Shown here: piece by piece, positions 51,557 to 60,190 of the stretch
Layout: each line of letters opens with the position of its first letter
Numbering within the stretch: the first letter of the stretch is position 1
NCBI GenBank assembly: GCA_028278205.1
Contig: JANQES010000038.1
Span: forward strand, 42,881 to 106,880
Reading direction: 5' to 3'
DNA length: 64,000 nt
From: Rhodothermales bacterium
GTDB lineage: Bacteria; Bacteroidota; Rhodothermia; Rhodothermales; Bin80
The notes under the pieces: model-generated
Database searches by the model: none
Told to the model about the DNA's origin: nothing
What the model saw: the letters and a program-made list of their open reading frames with translations, nothing else
Made by a program: the position numbers and the translations under genes

Positions 51557-53022
51557 TGCTACACGCGAAACGCCGCATGCGCTATCCGGGCTGGCTTCTG
51601 GCCGGCGTCTTGCTCTTGTTGATCCTGACGGGTTGTTCTTCGGGTGAAGGATCCACTCCTCAGGCTGCCGCGCTGCCCAACTTCATCTTCATCATCACCG
51701 ACGATCAGCGGTTCGACATGATGGGCAACATGAACCCGCTGTTGCACACGCCGCACATGGACCGCCTGGCCGCCGAGGGTGTGCGTTTCGAAAATGCCTT
51801 TGTGACCACCTCCATCTGCGCCGCCAGCCGGGCGAGCCTCCTGACCGGCACCGTGGAGCGAACCCATCAATTCACCTTTAACACACCGCCGCTGTCCAGG
51901 GCGATGACGGATCAGAGTTATGCGCAGTTGATGCGCGCTGCCGGCTACCGCACCGGGTTCATCGGCAAGTTCGGGATGGTCGTTGAGCCGGGCGCCGTCG
52001 ATTCGATGTTCGATGCCTTCATCCCACTCAATCGCAATCCCTACTTCAAGCCGCAGGACGACGGCTCCACGCGGCATCTCACCGATATCACCGGCGACGA
52101 GGCGATTGCTTTTCTGCGCGCACAGCCGCCGGATCAGCCCTTCATGCTCTCGGTCAGTTTCAACGCGCCGCACGCCGAAGACAGCGACGAACGGCAATAC
52201 ATCTGGCCCACGGCCATGGACAGCCTCTACGCCGAGGTCGTCATCCCCGACCCGCCGCTGTCGGATCCGGCTTTTTTCGAGGCGCTGCCAGCGTTTCTCA
52301 AGGATTCGGAGATCAACATGAACCGCTTTCGGTGGTTCTGGCGGTTCGATGCGCCGGACAAAGCGAAGCGGATGACCAAAGGCTATTTCCGCATGATCAG
52401 CGGCGTCGATGCCGTCATCGGGCGGATACGCGATGCATTGGAAGAGCAGGGACTTGCCGAAAACACGCTCCTCCTCCTGATGGGCGACAACGGATATTTC
52501 CTGGGCGAACGCGGCTATGCAGGCAAGTGGCTTCCATACGAACCCTCTATTCGCGTGCCGCTGCTCGTCTTCGATCCGCGCCCCGGTTCGTCGCGTGCCG
52601 GGCTGCGGCCCACGGCGATGGCGCTCAACATCGACGTCGCGCCCACGGTGCTCGATCTGGCTGGAATTACTATTCCGTCCACAATGCAGGGCCGGAGCCT
52701 CGTGCCGCTGCTTCGGGGCGAGCAGCCCGAAGACTGGCGGACGGATTTCTTCGTCGAGCATCTGATGGAGCACAAGCAGATCGTCAAGCACGAAGGCGTG
52801 CGCGGGCACCGCTACAAATATGCCCGCTACTTCGAACTCGATCCCGTCTACGAAGAACTCTACGACCTCGACGCCGACCCGCTCGAAACGCAAAACCTCG
52901 CCACCGATCCCGCCCACGCCGAGATCCTGGCGTCGCTCCGCCTTCGTTGTGATGAACTCCGCGACGGGTACGGCGGCCCTTACGTCCGCGATCCGAATGC
53001 CGTATCGGCGATGCCGCCGTGA
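51556..53022 (+). CDS. sulfatase (S1 family), lipoprotein
   Basis: 488 residues. A lipoprotein signal ends LTGC (Cys27). NFIFIITDDQRFDMMGNMN has the Asp pair. TSICAASRASLLTG carries Cys88 in C-x-A-x-R, the Ala variant of the formylglycine motif. GYRTGFIGKFGMVVEPG, MGDNGYFLGERGYAGKWLPYEPSIRVPLLVFDPRPG and YDLDADPLETQNLA fit the choline-sulfatase/GAG-sulfatase-like group. The start at 51556 overlaps the RraA stop and is preceded by AAAAGGAG (51541-51548); a longer frame from 51421 is rejected. The link to an RraA-type aldolase is unusual. Confidence 0.9.
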   Translation: MLHAKRRMRYPGWLLAGVLLLLILTGCSSGEGSTPQAAALPNFIFIITDDQRFDMMGNMNPLLHTPHMDRLAAEGVRFENAFVTTSICAASRASLLTGTVERTHQFTFNTPPLSRAMTDQSYAQLMRAAGYRTGFIGKFGMVVEPGAVDSMFDAFIPLNRNPYFKPQDDGSTRHLTDITGDEAIAFLRAQPPDQPFMLSVSFNAPHAEDSDERQYIWPTAMDSLYAEVVIPDPPLSDPAFFEALPAFLKDSEINMNRFRWFWRFDAPDKAKRMTKGYFRMISGVDAVIGRIRDALEEQGLAENTLLLLMGDNGYFLGERGYAGKWLPYEPSIRVPLLVFDPRPGSSRAGLRPTAMALNIDVAPTVLDLAGITIPSTMQGRSLVPLLRGEQPEDWRTDFFVEHLMEHKQIVKHEGVRGHRYKYARYFELDPVYEELYDLDADPLETQNLATDPAHAEILASLRLRCDELRDGYGGPYVRDPNAVSAMPP

Positions 53023-53035
53023 GGGATGATTGGGG

Positions 53036-53144
53036 TCGTAAAACGTGAAACGTAAAACGTAAAACGTAAGGGTGCATTTTCAACGGTTGGTGCCAGCACC
53101 CTCACGTTTACTTCGTCAGTCGCTCCGCTCGTGTCACGTTTTAC
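53036..53144. repeat. family B long inverted repeat with added module
   Basis: The left arm is five 7-bp units of type CGTAAAA ending AGGGTGC; the right arm starts GCACCCTCACG and is interrupted by a 25-bp module TTTACTTCGTCAGTCGCTCC, then GCTCG (53107-53131) before TCACGTTTTA. The right end is in the stop codon of the minus-strand xylanase. Confidence 0.85.
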
Positions 53145-54223
53145 GGCATCTCCTGCAAAGCCTCCAAAAAACCATCGTAGGCCGGTTTGGGCCGGAAGAG
53201 GGCGTCGAAGAGCAGGGGCCAGTCGGGGCGGCCCCAGAAGTCGATGAGCCAGCTTTCGGGGTCGCGCAGGCCCCAGAGGGTGATGGCGAAGCGGTTCTCC
53301 GGCGGCAGGGCGTTGAAGGCGGCGACGAGGGCTTTCACCCGCTCCTTTTGGGCCTGGCTGCGCGCTGCCGTCAGCGTAGCCAGGTCGCCGTCGGGGTTGA
53401 CGCGCACGTCGAGTTCGGAGAGGTGGATCTTGAGGCCGCGCCGGACGAGTTCGTTCATCGTATCGGTGATGTTGCTCAGGGGCGGCCAGTTGTAGGTGAT
53501 GTGAACCTGAAGGCCGACGCCGTCGATCGGGATGCCGCGTGCCTGAAAGTCGTCGATCATCGCCAGCATGGCGGCGCGTTTTTGCGGGTCCCAGATCGTT
53601 CCGTAATCGTTGTAGAAAAGCAACACGTCGGGATCGGCAGCGTGGGCGTATTGGAACAGGCGGGCCATGAAGTCCGGCCCCATCCGCCGCCGGAAGGCCG
53701 AGTCGCGCAGCGCGCCCGTGCCGTCTTCGAACGCCTCGTTGACGACGTCCCAACTCACCACTTTCCCCTGATAGCGCTGCACGACCGTCGTGATATAGTC
53801 GCGCACTGTCTCTTCGAAGGCCGTGGAGTCGCCGGAGAAGTTTTCGAGCCAGGGCGGCGTCGTCTGATGCCAGACGAGCGTGTGGCCGTGTACCTGGAGG
53901 CCGTTCGCCACGGCGTAATCAACCAGTGCGTCGGCGCCGTCCCAGGCGTAGGCGCCGGGGCCGGTAAACAGCGGCTCCATCTTCATCTCGTACTCCGCCA
54001 TGAGGCTGCTGAAAACACGCTCGACGATCTGCGTGTGCGGCGTTGACGTCAGACGCCCCGATTGAAACGCGACGCCGACCGGATAGGGCGCGACGGTTTT
54101 CAACCCCGTATACTCCCCAACAGGCTCCGGATCCGGCTCGTCCATGGCCGGGTCCGAACTATCACATCCGAGCCAGCAGATAGTGAGCAGGAGCAGGATG
54201 AGCAGGCGAATAGAGGCGGGCAT
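53141..54223 (-). CDS. GH10 endo-1,4-beta-xylanase, lipoprotein
   Basis: 360 residues. A lipoprotein signal ends CWLGC (Cys20). FSSLMAEYEMKMEPL matches the E-M-K strand of GH10; VHGHTLVWHQTTPPWL the conserved H-TLVWH segment; VVSWDVVNEAFEDG carries the acid/base Glu163 and IHLSELDVRVN the nucleophile Glu270. The C-terminus ITLWGLRDPESWL is typical. It cleaves xylan, or related beta-1,4-xylans, at the surface or in the periplasm. Length is somewhat short but complete. It is alone on the minus strand; the stop is in a family B repeat. The start at 54223 fits the lipoprotein signal; the frame extends to 54292. Confidence 0.93.
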   Translation of the reverse strand: MPASIRLLILLLLTICWLGCDSSDPAMDEPDPEPVGEYTGLKTVAPYPVGVAFQSGRLTSTPHTQIVERVFSSLMAEYEMKMEPLFTGPGAYAWDGADALVDYAVANGLQVHGHTLVWHQTTPPWLENFSGDSTAFEETVRDYITTVVQRYQGKVVSWDVVNEAFEDGTGALRDSAFRRRMGPDFMARLFQYAHAADPDVLLFYNDYGTIWDPQKRAAMLAMIDDFQARGIPIDGVGLQVHITYNWPPLSNITDTMNELVRRGLKIHLSELDVRVNPDGDLATLTAARSQAQKERVKALVAAFNALPPENRFAITLWGLRDPESWLIDFWGRPDWPLLFDALFRPKPAYDGFLEALQEMP

Positions 54224-54396
54224 GGAGACGTTGAGGTGAGCAAAAGGCTGGAAAACACTACAAAACGGTTCAAACTTACAAAAGATCATCATTGGGCCAA
54301 ACAGGTTTTTGCTGATCTAATTTCAAAAGGTTACGAATCAGAACACACAAAGTAGTTCGCACCCTTTGATAATATCGCCCCTTTTTCGTGTATTAA

Positions 54397-54432
54397 CCCG
54401 ATACGCAGTTCGCAGCACGCACTACACGCAAC
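54397..54432. repeat. single heptamer arm (tacgcag type)
   Basis: TACGCAG, TTCGCAG, CACGCAC, TACACGC in 7-bp steps just before the start codon at 54439. No opposite arm is found. It resembles the arm at 27718. Confidence 0.55.
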
Positions 54433-54438
54433 AGGCGC

Positions 54439-57400
54439 ATGGGTTTGCCATTCAATATCGGAGGGCGTCGTTTTTGGATTGTGCTCGGCGGCCTCGTGGG
54501 GCTGGGGCTGATTCTGGTCCTGTGGCCGTTCTCGACGTCGGATGCCGGCGATGGGCTGCCGGACAGGGTCGATTTTAATTACCATATCCGGCCTATTCTT
54601 TCGAACACGTGCTACGTCTGCCACGGCCCCGACCCCAGCACGCGCGAAGCGGATTTGCGACTCGACCTGCGCGAGCACGCCACGGCCCGGCGCGAAGAGG
54701 GCGGCAGGGCTATCGTGCCGGGCAGCGCCCGCCGCAGCGTGCTCATCCAACGCATCATGGCGGAGGATCCGGAGCAGCGTATGCCGCCGGCTGAAATGAA
54801 CAAGGTGCTCACGCCGCATGAGGTGGCGTTGCTCAGCCGGTGGATCGAGCAGGGCGCCGAGTACAAAAAGCACTGGTCGCTGATCCCGCCGTCGGCGCCT
54901 GCCATCCCGCCCGGCCCGGAGGGGGCGAGCGCTATCGACCGTTTTATTCTGGCTGATCTCGACGCGCAAGGCCTGGCGCTGGCGCCAGCGGCTTCTAAAG
55001 AAGCGCTGATCCGCCGGGCTTCGTACGTCCTGACGGGCCTGCCGCCCTCGACTGAAGCGGTGCAAGCGTTTGTGGATGACCACACCCCCGACGCCTACGA
55101 AAAAGTCGTAGATCGCCTGATGGCCTCGCCCCGGTTCGGTGAACGCTGGGCGCGGCACTGGATGGATCTCACCCGCTACGCCGAGTCGAAAGGCCACGAA
55201 TTCGACTTCACCATCGACGGCGCCTGGCACTATCGCGACTACCTCATCCGCGCCTTCAACGCCGACGTGCCCTACAATCAGTTCATGACGGAACACCTGG
55301 CCGGGGACCTCCTCGACACGCCGCGTCGCCATTCGCAGGAACAGTTCAACGAGTCGGCTATCGGGACGGCTTTTATTGGGCTGGGCGAAGGCAAGCACAG
55401 CCCCGTAGACACGCGCATCGACGAAGCCGAACGCATCGACAACATCATCGACGTGACGACGAAGACGTTTCAGGCGATGACGGTCGCCTGCGCCCGCTGC
55501 CACGATCATAAATTCGACCCCATCCCGACGACCGACTATTACGCGCTCTATGGCATCTTCGAGAGCGCGCGCTTCACACCGGCGCCCTTGCTTTCCGCCC
55601 ACGACGTGGCGCAACTCGATTCGATCAAGACGCTCCAGGCCAAACTTCGCCAACGCCTCGCTGCAGGATGGCTTGATGAAACGCAGGGGGCGCCGGTGCG
55701 GCAGGCGAAGTTTATTAGTGGAAAAAGAGGAAGCAAGACCGCTTTTCACCCTCACCCTGTCCCTCTCCCGTCGAGGGAGAGGGGACTCCTTGACGACCCT
55801 AATATTTTAGCAAAAAAAGTTGGAAGCGCCGCCGGGCGTTCAGGCGAAGAAAGTCCCCTCTTGAGAGGGGTGCCGAACCCCCGCGAAGGCGGGGGGAGGC
55901 GAGGTGTGTTAGCCGACGTTCAGGAAGCCGCTGCGTCAGATACCACCATTGCCCCGCGCGTCCTCGGCGATTTTCGCGATGGGAGTTTTGACGGATGGTT
56001 TGCCTACGGGCCGGCCTTCGGCGAGGGGCCGGCAATGGGCCTGCCGGTCTTTGATGAAAACGGGAGGCGGATCGACAGCCTGGCGGTTGGTGTGGCGTCG
56101 AGCCGGCGGTGGGCCACGGGGGTGCCGGGGGCGTTGCGCTCGCCGACGTTTACCATCGAGCACGACAGCATCGACGTGGTCGCGGCGGGCAATGAATCGG
56201 TCATCCGCATCATCATCGACAACTTTCAACTCATTCGTTATCCCATCCACGGCGGCCTCGATCAAGAAGTCGACAGCCCGGCATTGACGACGTATCGGTT
56301 CGATGTGGGCATGTGGAAGGGGCGGAAAGCGTATATCGAGTTGCTCGCCGGCAGGTACGAGAAAAAAGGGAATCACATCAACGACAATCACCGCCTCGTC
56401 ACGAGAGACGCTTCGTATATCGAGGCGGCCTATGCGGTGGCCTACACAGGCACGCTGCCGGATATGACGACGCGCGATACGATGTCGCCTGATCCGGCGG
56501 ATGCGGCGCTCAGGCAGGCCGTCGAGGTCTGGGCTGCCGGACGGGCCGATGCCGGGCAGGCCGCCGTGCTCGACGAGGCGCTGCGCCGGGGCCGCCTCAA
56601 CCCGTCGCTCGACGCCGTCGCGCCGCTGCTTGCACAGATCCGCGAGATCGAAGCGCGGCGGGATAGCGTGGTCTACTTTATGGGCGTCACCGACGGCGAC
56701 GCCGTTAGCAGCGCGGTCTTTGAACGCGGCAACTACAAAACGCCCACCGGCGAGCCGGTCCCGCATCGGTTCATGACGGCGCTCGACCCCGGCGGCACGC
56801 CCTTCACCGAGACGGCGAGTGGGCGGCTGGAACTGGCCCACGCCATCGCCGACCCGGCCAATCCGTTGACGGCGCGGGTGATGGTCAACCGGCTCTGGCA
56901 CCACGTCTTCGGGCGCGGAATCGTCGAGACGGTGGATAACTTCGGCGCACAGGGCGCACTGCCGACGCATCCGGCGTTGCTCGATTATCTGGCGTTGCGG
57001 TTCGTGGAGCAGGGCTGGTCGGTCAAGGCGATGCTGCGCGAGATGGTGCTTTCGCAGATGTTCCGCCAATCGACGCAGGCTTCGGTGCAGGCTGCCGAGG
57101 TCGATCCGCAAAACCATCTGTGGCATCACTACCCGGTGCGCCGGCTCGAAGCCGAAGCCATCCGCGACGCTGTCCTGGCCGCCTCAGGCCGCCTCGATAC
57201 GACGATGTACGGCGAGCCGGTGCCGGTTCATCTGACCGAGTTCATGAAAGGACGCGGGCGCCCGCCGGCCACAGGGCCGCTCGACGGCGACGGGCGGCGC
57301 AGCGTCTACATCGCCGTGCGGCGCAACTTCCTCTGGCCGATGATGCTCGCTTTCGACATGCCGATCCCGTTTTCGACCTTCGGCAAGCGCAACAGCAGCA

Positions 57401-57702
57401 ACGTGCCGGCGCAGTCGCTGACGATGCTCAACGATCCGTTCGTAGCCCAGCAAGCCGAAGTCTGGGCCGATACCCTCGCCGCGCGGCGCGATCTGGACGC
57501 AGAGGCGAAGATCGAATATATTTACCTGACGGCGCTCTCGCGGCGGCCTACCGAAGAAGAGACGGCCAACGCCTTGCAGTTCCTCGAAACAGAAGCCCGC
57601 CGCTACGACCTGCCCGCCGAGACCGCGATGGACGATCCGAGGCCCTGGGCGGCCTATTGCCACGTGGTTTTCAACCTCAAGGAATTTATCTATCTGGTCT
57701 GA
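54439..57702 (+). CDS. PSD1/DUF1549/DUF1553 cytochrome-like protein with in-frame repeat insertion
   Basis: 1087 residues, one N-terminal membrane segment (IVLGGLVGLGLILVLW). RPILSNTCYVCHGPDPSTREADLRLDLRE (about 50-80) is the PSCyt1 domain with CxxCH; MDLTRYAESKGHEFDF to ACARCHDHKFDPIPTTDYYALYGIF (up to about 375) is DUF1549 with a second CxxCH. DUF1553 fills about 820-1070 (MVNRLWHHVFGRGIVETVDNFG, RRLEAEAIRDAVLAASGRLD, VPAQSLTMLNDPFVAQQA, ALSRRPTEEE). Residues about 431-490 are unlike any domain and derive from repeat DNA at 55740-55915. It probably is a multihaem-type enzyme working with the following DUF1501 protein, whose ATG overlaps the stop (TGATG). The family's reaction is unknown. 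Confidence 0.88.
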   Translation: MGLPFNIGGRRFWIVLGGLVGLGLILVLWPFSTSDAGDGLPDRVDFNYHIRPILSNTCYVCHGPDPSTREADLRLDLREHATARREEGGRAIVPGSARRSVLIQRIMAEDPEQRMPPAEMNKVLTPHEVALLSRWIEQGAEYKKHWSLIPPSAPAIPPGPEGASAIDRFILADLDAQGLALAPAASKEALIRRASYVLTGLPPSTEAVQAFVDDHTPDAYEKVVDRLMASPRFGERWARHWMDLTRYAESKGHEFDFTIDGAWHYRDYLIRAFNADVPYNQFMTEHLAGDLLDTPRRHSQEQFNESAIGTAFIGLGEGKHSPVDTRIDEAERIDNIIDVTTKTFQAMTVACARCHDHKFDPIPTTDYYALYGIFESARFTPAPLLSAHDVAQLDSIKTLQAKLRQRLAAGWLDETQGAPVRQAKFISGKRGSKTAFHPHPVPLPSRERGLLDDPNILAKKVGSAAGRSGEESPLLRGVPNPREGGGRRGVLADVQEAAASDTTIAPRVLGDFRDGSFDGWFAYGPAFGEGPAMGLPVFDENGRRIDSLAVGVASSRRWATGVPGALRSPTFTIEHDSIDVVAAGNESVIRIIIDNFQLIRYPIHGGLDQEVDSPALTTYRFDVGMWKGRKAYIELLAGRYEKKGNHINDNHRLVTRDASYIEAAYAVAYTGTLPDMTTRDTMSPDPADAALRQAVEVWAAGRADAGQAAVLDEALRRGRLNPSLDAVAPLLAQIREIEARRDSVVYFMGVTDGDAVSSAVFERGNYKTPTGEPVPHRFMTALDPGGTPFTETASGRLELAHAIADPANPLTARVMVNRLWHHVFGRGIVETVDNFGAQGALPTHPALLDYLALRFVEQGWSVKAMLREMVLSQMFRQSTQASVQAAEVDPQNHLWHHYPVRRLEAEAIRDAVLAASGRLDTTMYGEPVPVHLTEFMKGRGRPPATGPLDGDGRRSVYIAVRRNFLWPMMLAFDMPIPFSTFGKRNSSNVPAQSLTMLNDPFVAQQAEVWADTLAARRDLDAEAKIEYIYLTALSRRPTEEETANALQFLETEARRYDLPAETAMDDPRPWAAYCHVVFNLKEFIYLV
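55740..55915. repeat. palindromic repeats inside a coding sequence
   Basis: Within the PSD1 gene, CCCTCTCCCGTCGAGGGAGAGGGG is replaced here only in part for length: CTCTCCCGTCGAGGGAGAG (about 55763-55781) is a palindrome, followed by TCCCCTCTTGAGAGGGG (about 55853-55869) and CCCCCGCGAAGGCGGGGGG (about 55879-55897). The run keeps the reading frame open and encodes a low-complexity stretch with HPHPVPLPSRERG and SPLLRGVPNPREGG. Confidence 0.75.
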
Positions 57703-59153
57703 TGTCTAAACCACATCGCATCACCTGCCCGATGACGCGGCGTGAGATGCTGACGTTGTGTCGCAACGGCTTCGGAGGCGTCGCGCTGATGGGGTTGATG
57801 GGCAGTGTGCCCTTCGGCCAGGCGCTTTCGCAAGAGCGCCCCAAGGCCGATCCGAATCCGCTGGCGCCGCGCTCGTCGCACCGCGTGCCCAAAGCCCGCA
57901 GCGTCATCTTTCTTTACATGGACGGCGGCGTCTCGCAGGTCGATAGCTTCGACCCGAAACCGCGTCTGACGCGCGAGCACGGCCAGAATCCGTACGACAA
58001 ATTCGCGGTCGATGCCACGCAGTTCGACAACATCGGCACCATCCTGAAAAGTCCGTGGGAGTTCAAGCGATACGGGCAGTCCGGTCTCGAAGTCAGCGAT
58101 CTTTTTCCGCACATCGGAAGCTGCGCCGACGATCTGGCGGTGATCCGGTCGATGGTGGCTGATTTTCCGGAACACACCAACGCCAACTATTTCCTGCACA
58201 CCGGCATCGGCATCCAGGGCCGCCCGTCGATGGGCGCGTGGGTGACCTACGGCCTCGGCAGCGAAAACCAGAACCTCCCCGGCTACGTGGTTCTCGACGG
58301 TGGCCTGATCCCGCCCGGCGGCCTCGACAATTTCAACAGCGGCTTCCTCCCGGCCTCGTATCAGGGATCGATTTTCCGGGCGGGCGATCTGCCGCTGGCC
58401 AACATCGAACCGCTCGAAGCGACCTCCGAGATCCAGCGGCAGAAGATCGCCCTGATGAATCGGACGGATGAACGCCTGCTGGGCCGCATCGGTCATGCCG
58501 ATCAGGTGGAGTCGGCCATTTCGAACTATGAACTGGCCTTCCGGATGCAAGCCTCGGTGCCCGAACTGACGGATCTCTCCGGCGAGACCGAAGCCACCAA
58601 AAAGCTCTACGGGATGGATTCGGACGATCCGCACACGCGCGGCTACGCGGCGCAATGCCTGCTGGCCCGGCGCCTCGTCGAACGCGGCGTCCGGTTCATC
58701 GAGCTAACGTGCCCGCGCGTCGAAGCCGACCGCTGGGATCAACATTCGAACCTGATCGACGGCCACACCCGCAACGCCCACGCCGTCGATCAACCCATCG
58801 CCGGATTGTTGAAGGATTTGAAGGCGCGGGGGCTCTTCGAAGAGACGCTCGTCATCTGGGCCGGTGAGTTTGGCCGCACGCCGTTTGCGCAGGGCACCAA
58901 CGGACGCGATCACAACCCGTCGGCCTTCAGCATCTGGCTGGCCGGCGCGGGCATCAAAGGCGGCACGGTCTACGGAGCTACCGACGAATACGGCTACCGC
59001 GTCGTCGAAAACATCACCACCATCCACGACCTCCACGCGACGATGCTGCACCTGCTGGGGATGGAACACGAACGCCTCACCTATCGCTTCAGCGGTCGCG
59101 ACATCCGTTTGACTGATGTTGGGGGGACGGTGATTGATGCGATCCTGTCGTGA
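57702..59153 (+). CDS. DUF1501 family protein
   Basis: 483 residues. A twin-arginine-like start (PMTRREMLTLCRNGFGGVALMGLMG) suggests Tat export. SVIFLYMDGGVSQVDSFDPKPRL, VIRSMVADFPEHTNANYFLHTG, GYVVLDGGLIPPGG, ARRLVERGVRFIELTCPR, WDQHSNL and VIWAGEFGRTPFAQGTNGRDHNPSAFSIWLAGAGIKGG are the markers of DUF1501, an alkaline-phosphatase-superfamily fold usually encoded next to PSD1/DUF1553 proteins. The function is unknown; the pair is typical of Planctomycetota-like glycan degradation. The start overlaps the PSD1 stop (TGATG). The stop shares bases with a family A repeat. Confidence 0.9.
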   Translation: MSKPHRITCPMTRREMLTLCRNGFGGVALMGLMGSVPFGQALSQERPKADPNPLAPRSSHRVPKARSVIFLYMDGGVSQVDSFDPKPRLTREHGQNPYDKFAVDATQFDNIGTILKSPWEFKRYGQSGLEVSDLFPHIGSCADDLAVIRSMVADFPEHTNANYFLHTGIGIQGRPSMGAWVTYGLGSENQNLPGYVVLDGGLIPPGGLDNFNSGFLPASYQGSIFRAGDLPLANIEPLEATSEIQRQKIALMNRTDERLLGRIGHADQVESAISNYELAFRMQASVPELTDLSGETEATKKLYGMDSDDPHTRGYAAQCLLARRLVERGVRFIELTCPRVEADRWDQHSNLIDGHTRNAHAVDQPIAGLLKDLKARGLFEETLVIWAGEFGRTPFAQGTNGRDHNPSAFSIWLAGAGIKGGTVYGATDEYGYRVVENITTIHDLHATMLHLLGMEHERLTYRFSGRDIRLTDVGGTVIDAILS

Positions 59154-59304
59154 TTTTGGATTTTAGATTTTGGATTTTGGATTGTTATTATTCACGGTCT
59201 TCGACAAACGAGGAAGCCTTGCCGTTCGAGATGTCTCGGCTTTTTAACGAGCAGGGCGTCTCGGCCTAAAACAATCCAAAATCTAAAATCTAAAATCCAA
59301 AATC
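59152..59304. repeat. family A long inverted repeat with internal hairpin
   Basis: 153 bp, left arm 59152-59184 from within the stop codon TGA, right arm 59272-59304, 4 bases before the next ATG. The centre holds GAAGCCTTGCCG and ATGTCTCGGCTTTTT, a weaker hairpin than in the other copies. Same plan as 24741, 28951 and 50649. Confidence 0.9.
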
Positions 59305-59308
59305 ACCC

Positions 59309-60067
59309 ATGTCATTCTCCCTCGAAAACCGCGTAGCCCTGGTCACCGGCAGTTCGACCGGGTTGGGCAAGGCGATGGCGTTTGCGCTGGGCCGGGCCGG
59401 CGCGAAGGTGGCGTTCAACTATGCCAACAATCAGGCCCGCGCCGAGGCTACGTTGCGCGAATTCGAAGCCGGCGGCGGCACCGGCACGCTCGTCCGCGCG
59501 GACGTGACCGATGCCGATCAGGTCGCCCAGTTAGTCCGGCAGGTCGAAGCCGACCTCGGCCCGGTGGATATCCTCGTGCCCAACGCCACGCCGGATCAGC
59601 CGCAGCGGACGATTGAGGAGTACGACTGGGCGTTTTATCAGTCGATGATCGACTTTTTCATCAAGAGCCCGTACCTGTTGAGCCGGGCATGCCTGCCGCA
59701 TATGAAGCAGCAGCGCTGGGGGCGCATCATCAACATCATCACCGAGGTGTATTCGCTGGGCGTGGCGCCGTTTACGGCGTACTCGGCGGCCAAAGGCGGG
59801 CAGGTGGGCTTCTCGCGCAGCCTTGCCAGCGAACTGGCGCCCTACGGCATCACGGTCAACATGATCTCGCCTGGCTGGATTCCCGTCGAACGTCACGAGA
59901 AGGATCCACAGGAGATGAAAGACGCCTATCTGGAGACGATCCCGATGGGCCGGTGGGGCGTCCCCGACGACGTGGGCGGTGCCGTGGTCTACTACGCCAG
60001 CGACGAGGCAGCCTTCGTCACCGGGCAATTCATTACGATCAACGGCGGGCGTTCTTTTGGGATTTGA
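59309..60067 (+). CDS. SDR family oxidoreductase with Thr at the catalytic Ser position
   Basis: 252 residues. VALVTGSSTGLGKAMAFALGRAG is the TGxxxGxG motif. NIITEVYSLGVAPFTAYSAAKGG holds Tyr and Lys, but the residue 13 before Tyr is Thr instead of Ser. ILVPNATPD replaces the NNAG motif. INVMI-like VNMISPGWIPVERH and FVTGQFITINGGRSFGI finish the fold. Thr can act like Ser in SDRs, so activity is possible. It may be a 3-oxoacyl or sugar dehydrogenase. The start follows the family A repeat without a Shine-Dalgarno site. Confidence 0.87.
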   Translation: MSFSLENRVALVTGSSTGLGKAMAFALGRAGAKVAFNYANNQARAEATLREFEAGGGTGTLVRADVTDADQVAQLVRQVEADLGPVDILVPNATPDQPQRTIEEYDWAFYQSMIDFFIKSPYLLSRACLPHMKQQRWGRIINIITEVYSLGVAPFTAYSAAKGGQVGFSRSLASELAPYGITVNMISPGWIPVERHEKDPQEMKDAYLETIPMGRWGVPDDVGGAVVYYASDEAAFVTGQFITINGGRSFGI

Positions 60068-60109
60068 TAGGCGGCTGGACGTGTCTGCAAACGTGAGTCG
60101 TCCCGTTTT

Positions 60110-60187
60110 TTGCAGCCCCGTAGGGGCGTCCTGTTTGTAGCCAAAGGCTTTTAAAAATAATAAGCTCTGTAGGAGCGACCTGTTTAA
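60110..60187. repeat. family D repeat (cccgtagggg)
   Basis: GCAGCCCCGTAGGGGCGTCC and CTGTTTGTAG, then AAGCTCTGTAGGAGCGACC and CTGTTTAAAG. The same modules occur in the core of the nested element at 8583-8745. It fills most of the gap between the SDR and galT genes. Confidence 0.8.
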
Positions 60188-60190
60188 AGA

